A stretch of DNA of 19,666 nt. It comes from an uncultured Eubacteriales bacterium (GTDB lineage: Bacteria; Bacillota; Clostridia; Christensenellales; CAG-314). The notes under the pieces are model-generated. The model saw only the letters and a program-made list of their open reading frames with translations. It was not told the origin of the DNA and did no database searches. The translations under genes and the position numbers were made by a program. The stretch covers positions 1 to 19,666 of the forward strand of contig CARAIG010000022.1 of assembly GCA_948938605.1 (NCBI GenBank), read 5' to 3'. This document shows positions 5,710 to 13,391 of this stretch, one piece after another (within the stretch, counting starts at the first letter, position 1; each line of letters begins with the position of its first letter).

Positions 5710-8700
5710 TGCTTTATCTTAAAAAAATAGAAATGTACGGTTTTAAAAGCTTTGCCGACAAAGTCGAGTTGAAGTTTGACCAACCGATTACCGGTATAGT
5801 AGGTCCTAACGGCTGCGGAAAAAGTAATATTTCCGACTCGATACGTTGGGTTTTGGGCGAACAAAGTACCAAAAACTTGCGCGGAAAATTAATGCAAGAC
5901 TTAATTTTTAACGGAACAGACTCGCGTAAGTCTATGAGCTATTGCGAAGTATCGTTGTATTTTGACAATACCACGCGTATTTTTCCGATTGCAATGGACG
6001 AAATTATAATAAGCCGTAAATTGTACCGCAATAACGAAAGCGAATATTTGCTTAACCGCAACGTGGTGCGTTTGCGTGATATCTTGGAACTTTTGCGCGG
6101 AGTCGGACTGGGAAAGGAAGGCTATTCGATTGTAGGACAGGGGCGTATGGATGCTGTTCTTAACGCCCGTCCTGAGGACAGACGCGCTATATTCGAAGAA
6201 GCATTAGGTATATCTACGTTCCGTATTAAAAAGGTCGATACCGAGCGTAAACTGGAAAAAACGCGCGGTAATATGGAAAACATACTGCTTATTGCGGAAG
6301 AACTTAAACGCAGATTGCCCGAATTGAAGCGGCAATCTACCAATGCCAAAAAGTATCTTGCAATTTACGACGAACTTAAAATGTGCGAAATTAATGCCTA
6401 CATTTACGGTTACGACAACGCAAGTTTGGACAAGGAAAACGGTAAAAAACGTCTTGCCGGACTTACGGAAGAACGTGCTATGAAAGAGGCTCAGTACGTT
6501 GAAGTGAACGAAAAGTACGATGAATTATTCCATCGTCGCAACGGTATGGACGGCGAAATAGCTGCATTGCGTGACAAACAGCTTAGTATGGCGGTAGAAG
6601 CAGAAAAGAAAGAAGGGGCTAAAAACCTTATTCAGGAACGAATTAATAACTGCTTGCGCGATATTGAAGACAAAGAACGTCAAATAGAATTACTTAATAA
6701 AGATATTGGGAGTCTTGGGGAATCAACCGAGCAGCTGATATCGTCGCTGCAACGTAAAAACGTCGAGCGTGAAACGTTAGAAAAAGAAATAGAAACGATT
6801 AATCAACAATATGCAACTGTCGGGGCTAAAACCGATGAACTTAATAAGCAATCGGAATTACTGCGCAACAAATTGGAGGAAGCCTTAGCGAAAACTTCGG
6901 ATTGCAATACAAAGATAGTTGCTTGCAAAACGGAAAAGCAGACTTTAAGTCAACGTTTGGAGCAGATTGAAGTAAAAGAAACCGAGCTTTCGCAAAAACT
7001 TCAAGCATCATCGGGCGAAGAAGGCGATTTGATTACTAAATACGATAATCTGCGCAAACAAAAAGACGAACTGGTTGCTAAATCTGCCGAAGTAAAGCAG
7101 CAAGTAAAAGATTTGGAATATAAACAATTTCAACTTGCAAACGAACTCCAACGCAAACAGCAATCTTGTTCAAGCGAGCGCGGCGGAATCGAAATGTTGA
7201 AAGACTTTGCCGACAACTACAAAGGTTATCAAACTAGCGTTCAGTATTTGATGCAAGACTCTAAACGCGATAAGGAACTAGCATCGCATATATGCGACGT
7301 TGTTGCAAATTTAATTAAAGTTGAACCGCGTTTGCAGTTGGCTATTGAAACCGCTTTGGGCGGTAGGTTGCAAAATATCGTTACCGAAAACGAAGAAGAC
7401 GTAAAGTATCTTATTAATTATTTGAAAATAAACGACTACGGCAAAGCTACGTTTTTGCCGGTTAGCTCAATGAAGCCCCGCGGAATCGATCGCGCCGAAG
7501 TTTTAAGCGAAAGCGGTGTATTGGGCGTTGCCAGTGATTTGATTTCGTTTGACAAGCATTATTCTAACGTATTTGAGTCGCTTTTAGGCGGAATAGTAAT
7601 TGTCGATACTTTTGATAATGCTGTTACAATAAGCCGTAAGTACCGCTATACTCACCGTATGGTAACGTTGACGGGCGAACGCATTTCTAATGACGGTTCT
7701 CTTGAAGGCGGTAGCGCGCGTAAGCAGTCTACCGGAAACTTACTATCTTACGAAACTCAAATTGCCGAACGTACCGAAAAATTGCAGCAGTTGTCATCCG
7801 AACTTAAAAAACTTGAAGAAGAAAAATCCAATTTGGATAAATTTCTTACAGAGGCGCGCGCAACGCAGTCCAAATTGCTGGAAAGTATAAACGTTTTAAA
7901 CGTAGAGATTGCAACCGCTAAGGAAAAAATAGAAACATCCAACACATTAAGCAATTCGGACAAAAAGAATATTTTAAGTTTGTCGGCTGAGAAAAATCAA
8001 ATTGTTGAGCGTATGCAGACAATTGAACAGTTGGTTGTTCAGTTAAATGATCAATTGCAATCTTTGTCTTTGTCTGAAAAGCAGTTACGCAATAAGGCGG
8101 ATCATTCGCGTGAAACATTGCAGGCTGAAATGGCGGCAAAGGATGCCGTATCTATGACTTTGTCGGACAGGCGGTACCGTTTGGCTGTTATTACTGCAAA
8201 CATCGAATCGTCCGAAAAAGATATAAAGAGTAATGCTTTGCAAGCGGAAACGTTAAAGGAAAATATTGCTTCTAACCAAAGTTACATTGAACAAGTACAC
8301 CGCGCAATAGACGGAATGTATCAGTCGATGAACGAATCCTTTGTCGATAACGCTCTGCAAGAAGAAATGCGGCAATTATCCGATCAAATTAAATCATCCG
8401 ATACGTTAAAATCGCAGTTGGACGCGGAGTTCCAGCGTTTGACTGACGAACGTTTGCGTTTGTCTAACGAATTGCAAAACCTTATCGGCGTAATTGACAA
8501 GGAAGAATATATTTTAAGTAAAATTGACGACGATTTGTTGGAACTTCAACAAAAGGTGCAGGAAGAATACGGCATTACTTATTCTGCCGCTATGCAATAT
8601 AAGGATGACAATTTCGACAAAGAACAGGGCAAGCAACGTATTAGCGAATGCAAGCAAGCGTTGTTGAAACTGGGATCTGTTAACGTAAACGCAATTCAAG

Positions 8701-9290
8701 AGTTGGAAGAAACCCAAACCCGTTATGACGATATGATGTCGCAAATCGATGACCTTAAAAAGGCTGAGACTGACTTAAAGAGCGCGTTGAAGGGATTGAC
8801 CGAAGATATTGAAAGCCGTTTTGAACAGGGAATGTCGCAAATTAACGATAACTTTAAGCTAATTTTCCGCGAATTGTTTAACGGCGGTAATGCAAGGCTT
8901 TATGTTGAAAGCGATCCTAATAAAGAGTCCTTGAACCAAGGTGTGGAAATAGAAGCGCAGCCCCCGGGAAAGAAATTGCAAAATATTTCGCTGTTGTCGG
9001 GTGGCGAACGGACAATGACTGCGGCAGCGATACTATTTTCAATTTTAAAATTCAATCCGATGCCTTTTTGCGTATTGGACGAAATCGAAGCGGCATTGGA
9101 CGACGCAAACGCCGAACGTATAGCTAAGTATTTGCGTAAATTTTCCTCATCTACGCAATTTGTCGTAATTACGCACAAAAAGCCCACAATGGAAAATGCC
9201 GACGTGCTGTACGGCGTAACTATGGAAGAAAAGGGCGTATCTAAGATTGTATCTGTAAAACTAACCGAAGCTATTAAGCAAGCAATGTAG
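5709..9290 (+). CDS. smc: Chromosome segregation/condensation ATPase SMC
   Basis: 1193 residues, full family length. SMC dimers with ScpA/ScpB extrude DNA loops and compact the chromosome. Seen: Walker A GPNGCGKS (32-39) after the typical MLYLKKIEMYGFKSFADK start; long heptad-rich coiled coil; a globular hinge at roughly 500-660 including GGRLQNIV and SNDGSLEGGSARKQS; a second coiled coil; the ABC signature LSGGERTMTA (about 1096) and Walker B FCVLDEIEAALDD (about 1118). The signature carries TM where most bacterial SMCs have AL, a small change. The start is GTG, overlapping the rnc stop by one base (TAGTG), with GGAG at 5696-5699 inside rnc, so translation is probably coupled to rnc. ftsY follows after 21 bases. 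Confidence 0.97.
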   Translation: MLYLKKIEMYGFKSFADKVELKFDQPITGIVGPNGCGKSNISDSIRWVLGEQSTKNLRGKLMQDLIFNGTDSRKSMSYCEVSLYFDNTTRIFPIAMDEIIISRKLYRNNESEYLLNRNVVRLRDILELLRGVGLGKEGYSIVGQGRMDAVLNARPEDRRAIFEEALGISTFRIKKVDTERKLEKTRGNMENILLIAEELKRRLPELKRQSTNAKKYLAIYDELKMCEINAYIYGYDNASLDKENGKKRLAGLTEERAMKEAQYVEVNEKYDELFHRRNGMDGEIAALRDKQLSMAVEAEKKEGAKNLIQERINNCLRDIEDKERQIELLNKDIGSLGESTEQLISSLQRKNVERETLEKEIETINQQYATVGAKTDELNKQSELLRNKLEEALAKTSDCNTKIVACKTEKQTLSQRLEQIEVKETELSQKLQASSGEEGDLITKYDNLRKQKDELVAKSAEVKQQVKDLEYKQFQLANELQRKQQSCSSERGGIEMLKDFADNYKGYQTSVQYLMQDSKRDKELASHICDVVANLIKVEPRLQLAIETALGGRLQNIVTENEEDVKYLINYLKINDYGKATFLPVSSMKPRGIDRAEVLSESGVLGVASDLISFDKHYSNVFESLLGGIVIVDTFDNAVTISRKYRYTHRMVTLTGERISNDGSLEGGSARKQSTGNLLSYETQIAERTEKLQQLSSELKKLEEEKSNLDKFLTEARATQSKLLESINVLNVEIATAKEKIETSNTLSNSDKKNILSLSAEKNQIVERMQTIEQLVVQLNDQLQSLSLSEKQLRNKADHSRETLQAEMAAKDAVSMTLSDRRYRLAVITANIESSEKDIKSNALQAETLKENIASNQSYIEQVHRAIDGMYQSMNESFVDNALQEEMRQLSDQIKSSDTLKSQLDAEFQRLTDERLRLSNELQNLIGVIDKEEYILSKIDDDLLELQQKVQEEYGITYSAAMQYKDDNFDKEQGKQRISECKQALLKLGSVNVNAIQELEETQTRYDDMMSQIDDLKKAETDLKSALKGLTEDIESRFEQGMSQINDNFKLIFRELFNGGNARLYVESDPNKESLNQGVEIEAQPPGKKLQNISLLSGGERTMTAAAILFSILKFNPMPFCVLDEIEAALDDANAERIAKYLRKFSSSTQFVVITHKKPTMENADVLYGVTMEEKGVSKIVSVKLTEAIKQAM

Positions 9291-9311
9291 TAAAAATAAA
9301 GGTAGTGCAAA

Positions 9312-10205
9312 ATGGGATTTTTTCAAAAAATTATAGACGGACTTCGCAAAACAAAACAGCAAATCGGTTTTAAGCTTAACGAATTGTTTAAGCGCGGTAT
9401 CTTTGACGAAGACTTTTATGAAGAATTGGAGTTTATTCTTCTTGGAAGTGACATTGGCGAGAGTACTACGACAGACATAATAGACGAATTGCGCGAAAAA
9501 ATGCGTCAAGAACGCGTTTCTGACCCCAAAAAAGCAAACGAGTACTTAAAGCAAGTAATGTGCGATATTTTGGGCGATGACAAAATGGAAGTGTCGGCAC
9601 CCTGCGTTATTATGGTGGCGGGAGTTAACGGTGTTGGCAAGACAACGACAATAGGAAAACTTGCCAATATATTTGTTAAGCAAGGTAAGTCTGTGGTGAT
9701 TGCGGCTGCCGATACGTTTAGAGCGGCTGCGAGCGAACAATTGGAAGTGTGGGCGAATAGGGCTAAGGTGCGCATTATTAAACACGAAGAAGGCAGTGAT
9801 CCTGCTGCGGTTGTGTTCGATGCGGTGCAGTCGGCAAAAAGCCGCGGTACGGATATTGTGCTAGTTGACACTGCGGGCAGACTTCACAACAAAAAGAATT
9901 TAATGGAAGAACTTGCAAAAATCAACCGAGTCGTAGACCGCGAATTTCCCGAAGCCAGCCGACAAAATTTAATTGTTTTGGATGCTACGACCGGTCAAAA
10001 CGCTATTCAGCAAGTTGACATATTTAATGAAGCAATCGATATTGACGGAATTGTACTTACCAAACTTGACGGTACCGCTAAGGGCGGAGTAGTGCTCGCA
10101 ATTAAACACGATATGGATATTCCCGTTTACTTTGTAGGCGTAGGCGAAGGCATTGACGATTTAATGGAATTCGATGCTCAAAGTTACGTTGAAGGAATTA
10201 TTTAA
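9312..10205 (+). CDS. ftsY: Signal recognition particle receptor FtsY
   Basis: 297 residues, a compact NG-only form without the long acidic A domain of E. coli. The GTPase docks SRP-ribosome complexes at the membrane. Seen: N-domain helices (about 1-90), G1 GVNGVGKT (104-111), DTFRAAASEQL (134-144), DTAGRLHNK (186-194) and TKLDGTAKGG (250-259), the last two being the FtsY form rather than the Ffh form (Ffh has TKLDGDTRGG). AAAGG (9298-9302) precedes the ATG by nine bases. Expressed with rnc-smc; two terminators lie downstream. Its partner ffh is at 13392. Confidence 0.97.
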   Translation: MGFFQKIIDGLRKTKQQIGFKLNELFKRGIFDEDFYEELEFILLGSDIGESTTTDIIDELREKMRQERVSDPKKANEYLKQVMCDILGDDKMEVSAPCVIMVAGVNGVGKTTTIGKLANIFVKQGKSVVIAAADTFRAAASEQLEVWANRAKVRIIKHEEGSDPAAVVFDAVQSAKSRGTDIVLVDTAGRLHNKKNLMEELAKINRVVDREFPEASRQNLIVLDATTGQNAIQQVDIFNEAIDIDGIVLTKLDGTAKGGVVLAIKHDMDIPVYFVGVGEGIDDLMEFDAQSYVEGII

Positions 10206-10253
10206 ACTGTCGAGTTTGTTGAAATTTTGCAACAATATTTATTGACTAATGAT

Positions 10254-10285
10254 AAAACTGCCGAGATTTGATTCTTGGCAGTTTT
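10254..10285. terminator. Bidirectional terminator between ftsY and the ABC permease
   Basis: AAAACTGCCGAGA (10254-10266) pairs with TCTTGGCAGTTTT (10273-10285): 13 bp with one wobble and a six-base loop. A-run and T-run on either side suit both ftsY (+) and the convergent permease gene (-), though the T-run is only four bases. Confidence 0.7.
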
Positions 10286-10342
10286 AATATATTTTAGATA
10301 TTGATTTTTTTTAAATTGATTTGTATAGGATACATTTATACG

Positions 10343-10384
10343 GACAGGCTGCAAAATTAAAATTTTATAATAGCCGTCTTTTTT
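10343..10384 (+). terminator. Second plus-strand terminator downstream of ftsY
   Basis: GAC-A-GGCT (10343-10350, one bulged A) pairs with AGCCGTC (10372-10378), with an inner AAAATT/AATTTT stem (10353-10366), followed by six T residues (10379-10384). The T-run overlaps the stop codon of the minus-strand permease gene. It would stop rightward read-through before it runs antisense into the ABC genes. Confidence 0.6.
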
Positions 10385-11522
10385 AGTTTTCCAACATTAC
10401 TTGCTTTACTGAAATTTTGTTTATTTTTGCAATGTAAATAGCCGTTACTGTTGCATAAGTCAGGATAAACGCAGCAAGAGTAATAAGCATTGCGTTTACA
10501 TCGAATTTGTAGTCGGGTACTTCGCCGACGTTTTTAAAAATTATGTTTATCATTAGCGAAAGCAAGCCGTATTGGTAAGCGGTGCCTATTGCAAATCCGA
10601 GTATAGTAAAAGGGACAAAACCGGTAAATATGGCAACAACGCAGTTTGTCAAGGAGTAGCCGAAAGTTTTCATCATTGCTATGCTTTTGGATACATTTTT
10701 GATTAGCGAAGTTAAAGCCATAAATATCGACGTTATTGCAAGCACCAAACCAATTGCAAGTATCATCCAGCCCATTGTGCCGTCGACTAATTGCTCCATT
10801 GATATGCCCATTTGTACCATTGCGGAAAAACAAAATGCGGAAAACATTACAAAAAAAGTGAGCAGTTTGTTCGACGTTACTGTTTTTAGTGCGATTTCCG
10901 TTAAAAAACTGCGGTTATTTGGTTTGCAATTGTTATTACCTTTAATTTTGCGTTGCTTGCGTTCGCCTTTAAGTATTGTAAGAGCGGGCTTTTTTAATTG
11001 TAAATACGCACAAAAATATGCTATTGCCGAAAATAAAACCGTAGGTAATACTACGATAGCAAACAGCAATGACACGTGGTAGTGTATTTCAACCATTAAG
11101 CCGTCTATTGTAAGCCATTCGTAGATTGACGGCATCATTGCGTGACCTAAACCGTATCCTAATGCACACCCTATAAAGGAACTTAACCCGAACAACAAAA
11201 AACTTAATGCAAGACGGCTTGCAGAGTATCCTAACGCTTTAAGAGTGCCTAATTCGGAGTTATGTTCGTCAATGTATAGTTTGACGTAAAAAATAATCAT
11301 TATTACGGCAATGAGTGCAAGTACGCTGCCTGTAATCGAACAGCACATTTGTGCCGTTGCAAGTTGCGCTTCGTATAGCGGTAGCATTTGCTCGGCAACT
11401 TTTTCGCGTAACGGTAAAATGTCCAAATAGAAATTTAGGAAAAAAGTGCATACAAACGTTGCGCAAAAGCAAACGATAACTACGCCTATAAGTTTAAGCG
11501 CGCTTTTAAAAGAAATTACCAT
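10383..11522 (-). CDS. FtsX-like ABC transporter permease
   Basis: 379 residues from the chosen start. Membrane subunit of a MacB/FtsX-superfamily ABC system; such proteins work by mechanotransmission, often in export of peptides, lipids or drugs. Seen: about eight membrane segments (roughly 10-30, 60-82, 102-125, 151-175, 220-240, 252-275, 292-322, 345-366) in two FtsX-like halves, each with the coupling motif (ELGTLKALGYS at 90-100 and SIAMMKTFGYS at 280-290). The large extracytoplasmic domains of MacB or BceB are absent; only about 30 residues lie between the first two segments. The frame can open at 11579, but the ATG at 11522 follows the ATPase stop by one base and has GGGTGG just upstream, so it is preferred. 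Third gene of the TetR-ATPase-permease cassette; substrate unknown. Confidence 0.82.
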   Translation of the reverse strand: MVISFKSALKLIGVVIVCFCATFVCTFFLNFYLDILPLREKVAEQMLPLYEAQLATAQMCCSITGSVLALIAVIMIIFYVKLYIDEHNSELGTLKALGYSASRLALSFLLFGLSSFIGCALGYGLGHAMMPSIYEWLTIDGLMVEIHYHVSLLFAIVVLPTVLFSAIAYFCAYLQLKKPALTILKGERKQRKIKGNNNCKPNNRSFLTEIALKTVTSNKLLTFFVMFSAFCFSAMVQMGISMEQLVDGTMGWMILAIGLVLAITSIFMALTSLIKNVSKSIAMMKTFGYSLTNCVVAIFTGFVPFTILGFAIGTAYQYGLLSLMINIIFKNVGEVPDYKFDVNAMLITLAAFILTYATVTAIYIAKINKISVKQVMLEN

Positions 11523-11523
11523 A

Positions 11524-12210
11524 TTACCACCCGATTTCTTGTGCGCTTTTTTGCGTTTTGTTATTGTAAACTTCGACAATTTTACCGCTGTTCATTTTAA
11601 TAACTTTTTGCGCCATTTCGGCAATGTTTTGATTGTGCGTTACCATTACCATAGTAAAGCCGAGTTTTTCTTTTTGCTGCATTATGTAGTCTAATACCTC
11701 ACGTCCTGTGGCTTCGTCTAATGCGCCCGTCGGTTCGTCTAAAAACAAAATTTGCGGTTTTTTAGCTAATGCGCGGGCGATGCAAACACGCTGTTGTTCG
11801 CCTCCCGACAGTTCGCTTGGGCGTTTGTTTAATTTGTCTGTTAAACCCAGCACTTTGATTATTTCGCCATAGTCGGTATTGTTTGCCAAATTTGCGCCTA
11901 ATTTGATGTTGCTTTCAACATTTAAGTGGGGCAATAGGTAGTATTGTTGGAAGACAAAGCCTATGTGTTGTTTACGGAACTCCGTAAGCTGTTTGTCGTT
12001 TAATTCGTTAATATTTATGCCGTTTACTGTTATGCTGCCCTTGTCGGGTTTTTCCAATCCTGACATAGCGTTCATTAATGTCGATTTTCCCGAACCGGAA
12101 GCACCAAGGATTACGACAAATTCACCGTCGGCAATTTCTAGCGAAATATCTTGCAAAACTTTGATTTTGCCATTGTTATACGATTTGTATATTTTTTCTG
12201 CTTTTATCAT
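11524..12210 (-). CDS. ABC transporter ATP-binding protein (MacB/LolD-type)
   Basis: 228 residues. Powers the adjacent FtsX-like permease. Seen: Walker A GASGSGKS (36-43), Q-loop FVFQQYYLLP (85-94), signature LSGGEQQR (134-141), Walker B ILFLDEPTGALD (154-165) and the switch histidine in THN (191-193). The LDEPTGALD form and length match exporters of the LolD/MacB/BceA group. Start ATG overlaps the TetR stop codon as ATGA, with GGGG about seven bases upstream, so translation is coupled to the regulator gene. The cassette is a regulator-first operon on the strand opposite to its neighbours. The substrate cannot be read from sequence. Confidence 0.93.
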   Translation of the reverse strand: MIKAEKIYKSYNNGKIKVLQDISLEIADGEFVVILGASGSGKSTLMNAMSGLEKPDKGSITVNGININELNDKQLTEFRKQHIGFVFQQYYLLPHLNVESNIKLGANLANNTDYGEIIKVLGLTDKLNKRPSELSGGEQQRVCIARALAKKPQILFLDEPTGALDEATGREVLDYIMQQKEKLGFTMVMVTHNQNIAEMAQKVIKMNSGKIVEVYNNKTQKSAQEIGW

Positions 12211-12785
12211 TTCAATTCCCCTTTTTTAGCGCGGACAAGTAAACTTACAAAAACGTCAGTAAGTTTATTGGATACTTCGTCGTAAGTAAATTTGCAAACT
12301 TTTGTGGCAATAAGCGTTGCGATTCCGTGCGTGTATATCCACAAATGCAGGTATAACTTTTTAGACGTTTCCCCGTTTAAATCGTAGTTGTCGCAAATGG
12401 AGTTGAGTATTTTGTTGTAATTGGATTCTATTCCGCATAAAACTGAGTTCGTGTCGGGAGCGGAAATGTTTTCCTTCATAAATAACAGTGTAAACAGTTT
12501 CGGTCGCTCGGTAGCAAAGCGTATGTACGACATTCCTACGCCCTTAAACGGCAATGTTTCCTTTAAACCTTCGTCAACATAACTTGTGTAAATTTCGTCC
12601 GCTTTGCGTATGGTTGCTTCGATAACTTCGTCCATATTGTTAAACGCCGTAAAAATAGGGCGTGCCGAACTGCCGAGATTTTCGCCAAGGTTACGCGCAG
12701 TTAAATTTTCCAACCCTTGATTCTCTATAATAGACAGGGCGGTCTCAACGATTTGTTCCTGTGTAAATTTTGCTTTCGGTGGCAT
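12207..12785 (-). CDS. TetR/AcrR family transcriptional regulator
   Basis: 192 residues. Seen: an N-terminal helix-turn-helix of TetR type (about residues 8-55, with FTQEQIVETALSIIENQG and LTARNLGENLGSSARPIF) and a helical ligand-binding C-terminal part with no recognised ligand signature. AAGGAG (complement of 12791-12796) lies five bases before the ATG. First gene of the operon with the ABC ATPase (4-base overlap) and permease. A perfect promoter lies upstream with a palindrome and a repeat over its start site, so the protein probably represses its own operon and is released by a small molecule the transporter may export. That regulatory model is inference from layout. Confidence 0.9.
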   Translation of the reverse strand: MPPKAKFTQEQIVETALSIIENQGLENLTARNLGENLGSSARPIFTAFNNMDEVIEATIRKADEIYTSYVDEGLKETLPFKGVGMSYIRFATERPKLFTLLFMKENISAPDTNSVLCGIESNYNKILNSICDNYDLNGETSKKLYLHLWIYTHGIATLIATKVCKFTYDEVSNKLTDVFVSLLVRAKKGELK

Positions 12786-12802
12786 AATTACTCCTTAATA
12801 GT

Positions 12803-12849
12803 GTTCTATCTAAAACATATGTTTTGCAACATTTGTTTTATTATAGAAC
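12803..12849. promoter_or_regulatory. Candidate TetR operator
   Basis: Contains the perfect 14-base palindrome AAAACATATGTTTT (12812-12825); a near copy of its right part, AACATTTGTTTT (12829-12840, 11 of 12 matching AACATATGTTTT at 12814-12825, offset 15 bases); and an outer dyad GTTCTAT/ATAGAAC (12803-12809 and 12843-12849). It covers the -10 box and predicted start site of the minus-strand promoter, the position expected for autorepression. Confidence 0.65.
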
Positions 12850-12868
12850 GATATGAAAACTTTGTCAA
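12840..12868 (-). promoter_or_regulatory. Promoter of the tetR-ABC operon
   Basis: On the minus strand: TTGACA (complement of 12863-12868), 17-base spacer, TATAAT (complement of 12840-12845), a full consensus. The start site is near 12833, leaving a leader of about 48 bases. A strong promoter combined with an operator suggests low basal, high induced expression. Confidence 0.85.
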
Positions 12869-13013
12869 CAAATTTGTGTAAGAAGTGCAATAATAATTTT
12901 ACTGAGCGGTGAGTGCTTCTAATGGGATGTTTGGGTGCGGTTAATTTGAAATTGAATCTTTTTTATCGAAGTTGTGATTGTTGGTAATTTTAAAGGAAAT
13001 AACGAATAAATCG

Positions 13014-13042
13014 TTGACAAAATAGAAATAATTTAGTAGAAT
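13014..13042 (+). promoter_or_regulatory. ylxM-ffh promoter
   Basis: TTGACA (13014-13019), 17-base spacer, TAGAAT (13037-13042). The start is near 13049. The -35 sits in the 16-base string TAAATCGTTGACAAAA (13007-13022), identical to that at the yceD promoter. Confidence 0.8.
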
Positions 13043-13046
13043 AACG

Positions 13047-13070
13047 GTGTAAAATAAAAGTGCTTTACAC
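13047..13070 (+). promoter_or_regulatory. Dyad over the ylxM-ffh transcription start
   Basis: GTGTAAA (13047-13053) and TTTACAC (13064-13070) form a perfect 7-bp inverted repeat with a 10-base spacer. It begins at the predicted start site and ends just before the AGAGG ribosome site (13073-13077). It could be a DNA operator or a 5'-terminal mRNA stem-loop that affects stability or translation. Confidence 0.5.
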
Positions 13071-13082
13071 TAAGAGGTCAAA

Positions 13083-13388
13083 ATGGCGCTTTCTAAACCA
13101 CAACTAAGCGAATTGCTGTCCGTTTACGGCGCTACGCTTACGGAAATACAACGTTATGCAATAACTATGTATTGCGACTACGATTGTTCATTATCGGAAA
13201 TAGCGGTAGAGCGTGGCGTTACGCGTCAAGGCGTTAGAGACGCTATTGTCAAAGCGGAAGCATCGCTTGTCAAGTTAGAAGAAAACTTGCATCTTGCGCA
13301 GTTTTGTAGAAACTTAACCGTTGCTTTGGATAATAGCGACACAAATCAACTTAAACAATTAGTGAAACAATACGTTTCAAAGGAGTAA
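13083..13388 (+). CDS. ylxM: YlxM family protein, SRP-associated helix-turn-helix protein
   Basis: 101 residues. UPF0122 family, found next to ffh in Gram-positive bacteria; in streptococci YlxM binds SRP components and modulates their GTPase activity. Seen: a sigma-region-4-like helix-turn-helix around residues 18-60 (TEIQRYAITMYCDYDCSLSEIA followed by RGVTRQGVRDAIVKAE), then a helical tail. Ribosome site AGAGG precedes the ATG. ffh starts three bases after the stop codon with its Shine-Dalgarno overlapping the end of ylxM, so the two are translated together. Confidence 0.93.
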   Translation: MALSKPQLSELLSVYGATLTEIQRYAITMYCDYDCSLSEIAVERGVTRQGVRDAIVKAEASLVKLEENLHLAQFCRNLTVALDNSDTNQLKQLVKQYVSKE

Positions 13389-13391
13389 ACT

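Noticed and set aside
9506..9871. 121-codon minus-strand frame inside ftsY
   Set aside because: Overlaps the G-domain coding region of ftsY; the apparent protein is Thr/Ser/Ala-rich mirror sequence without motifs.
11523..11579. Upstream ATG for the ABC permease
   Set aside because: It would overlap the ATPase gene by 56 bases and add a Lys-rich stretch atypical of FtsX-like N-termini; the ATG at 11522 has a GGGTGG site and lies one base after the ATPase stop.
12881..12920. Stem AGAAGTGC/GTGCTTCT between tetR and ylxM
   Set aside because: Two of eight pairs are wobbles, the loop is long, no T-run follows and it lies outside both predicted transcripts.
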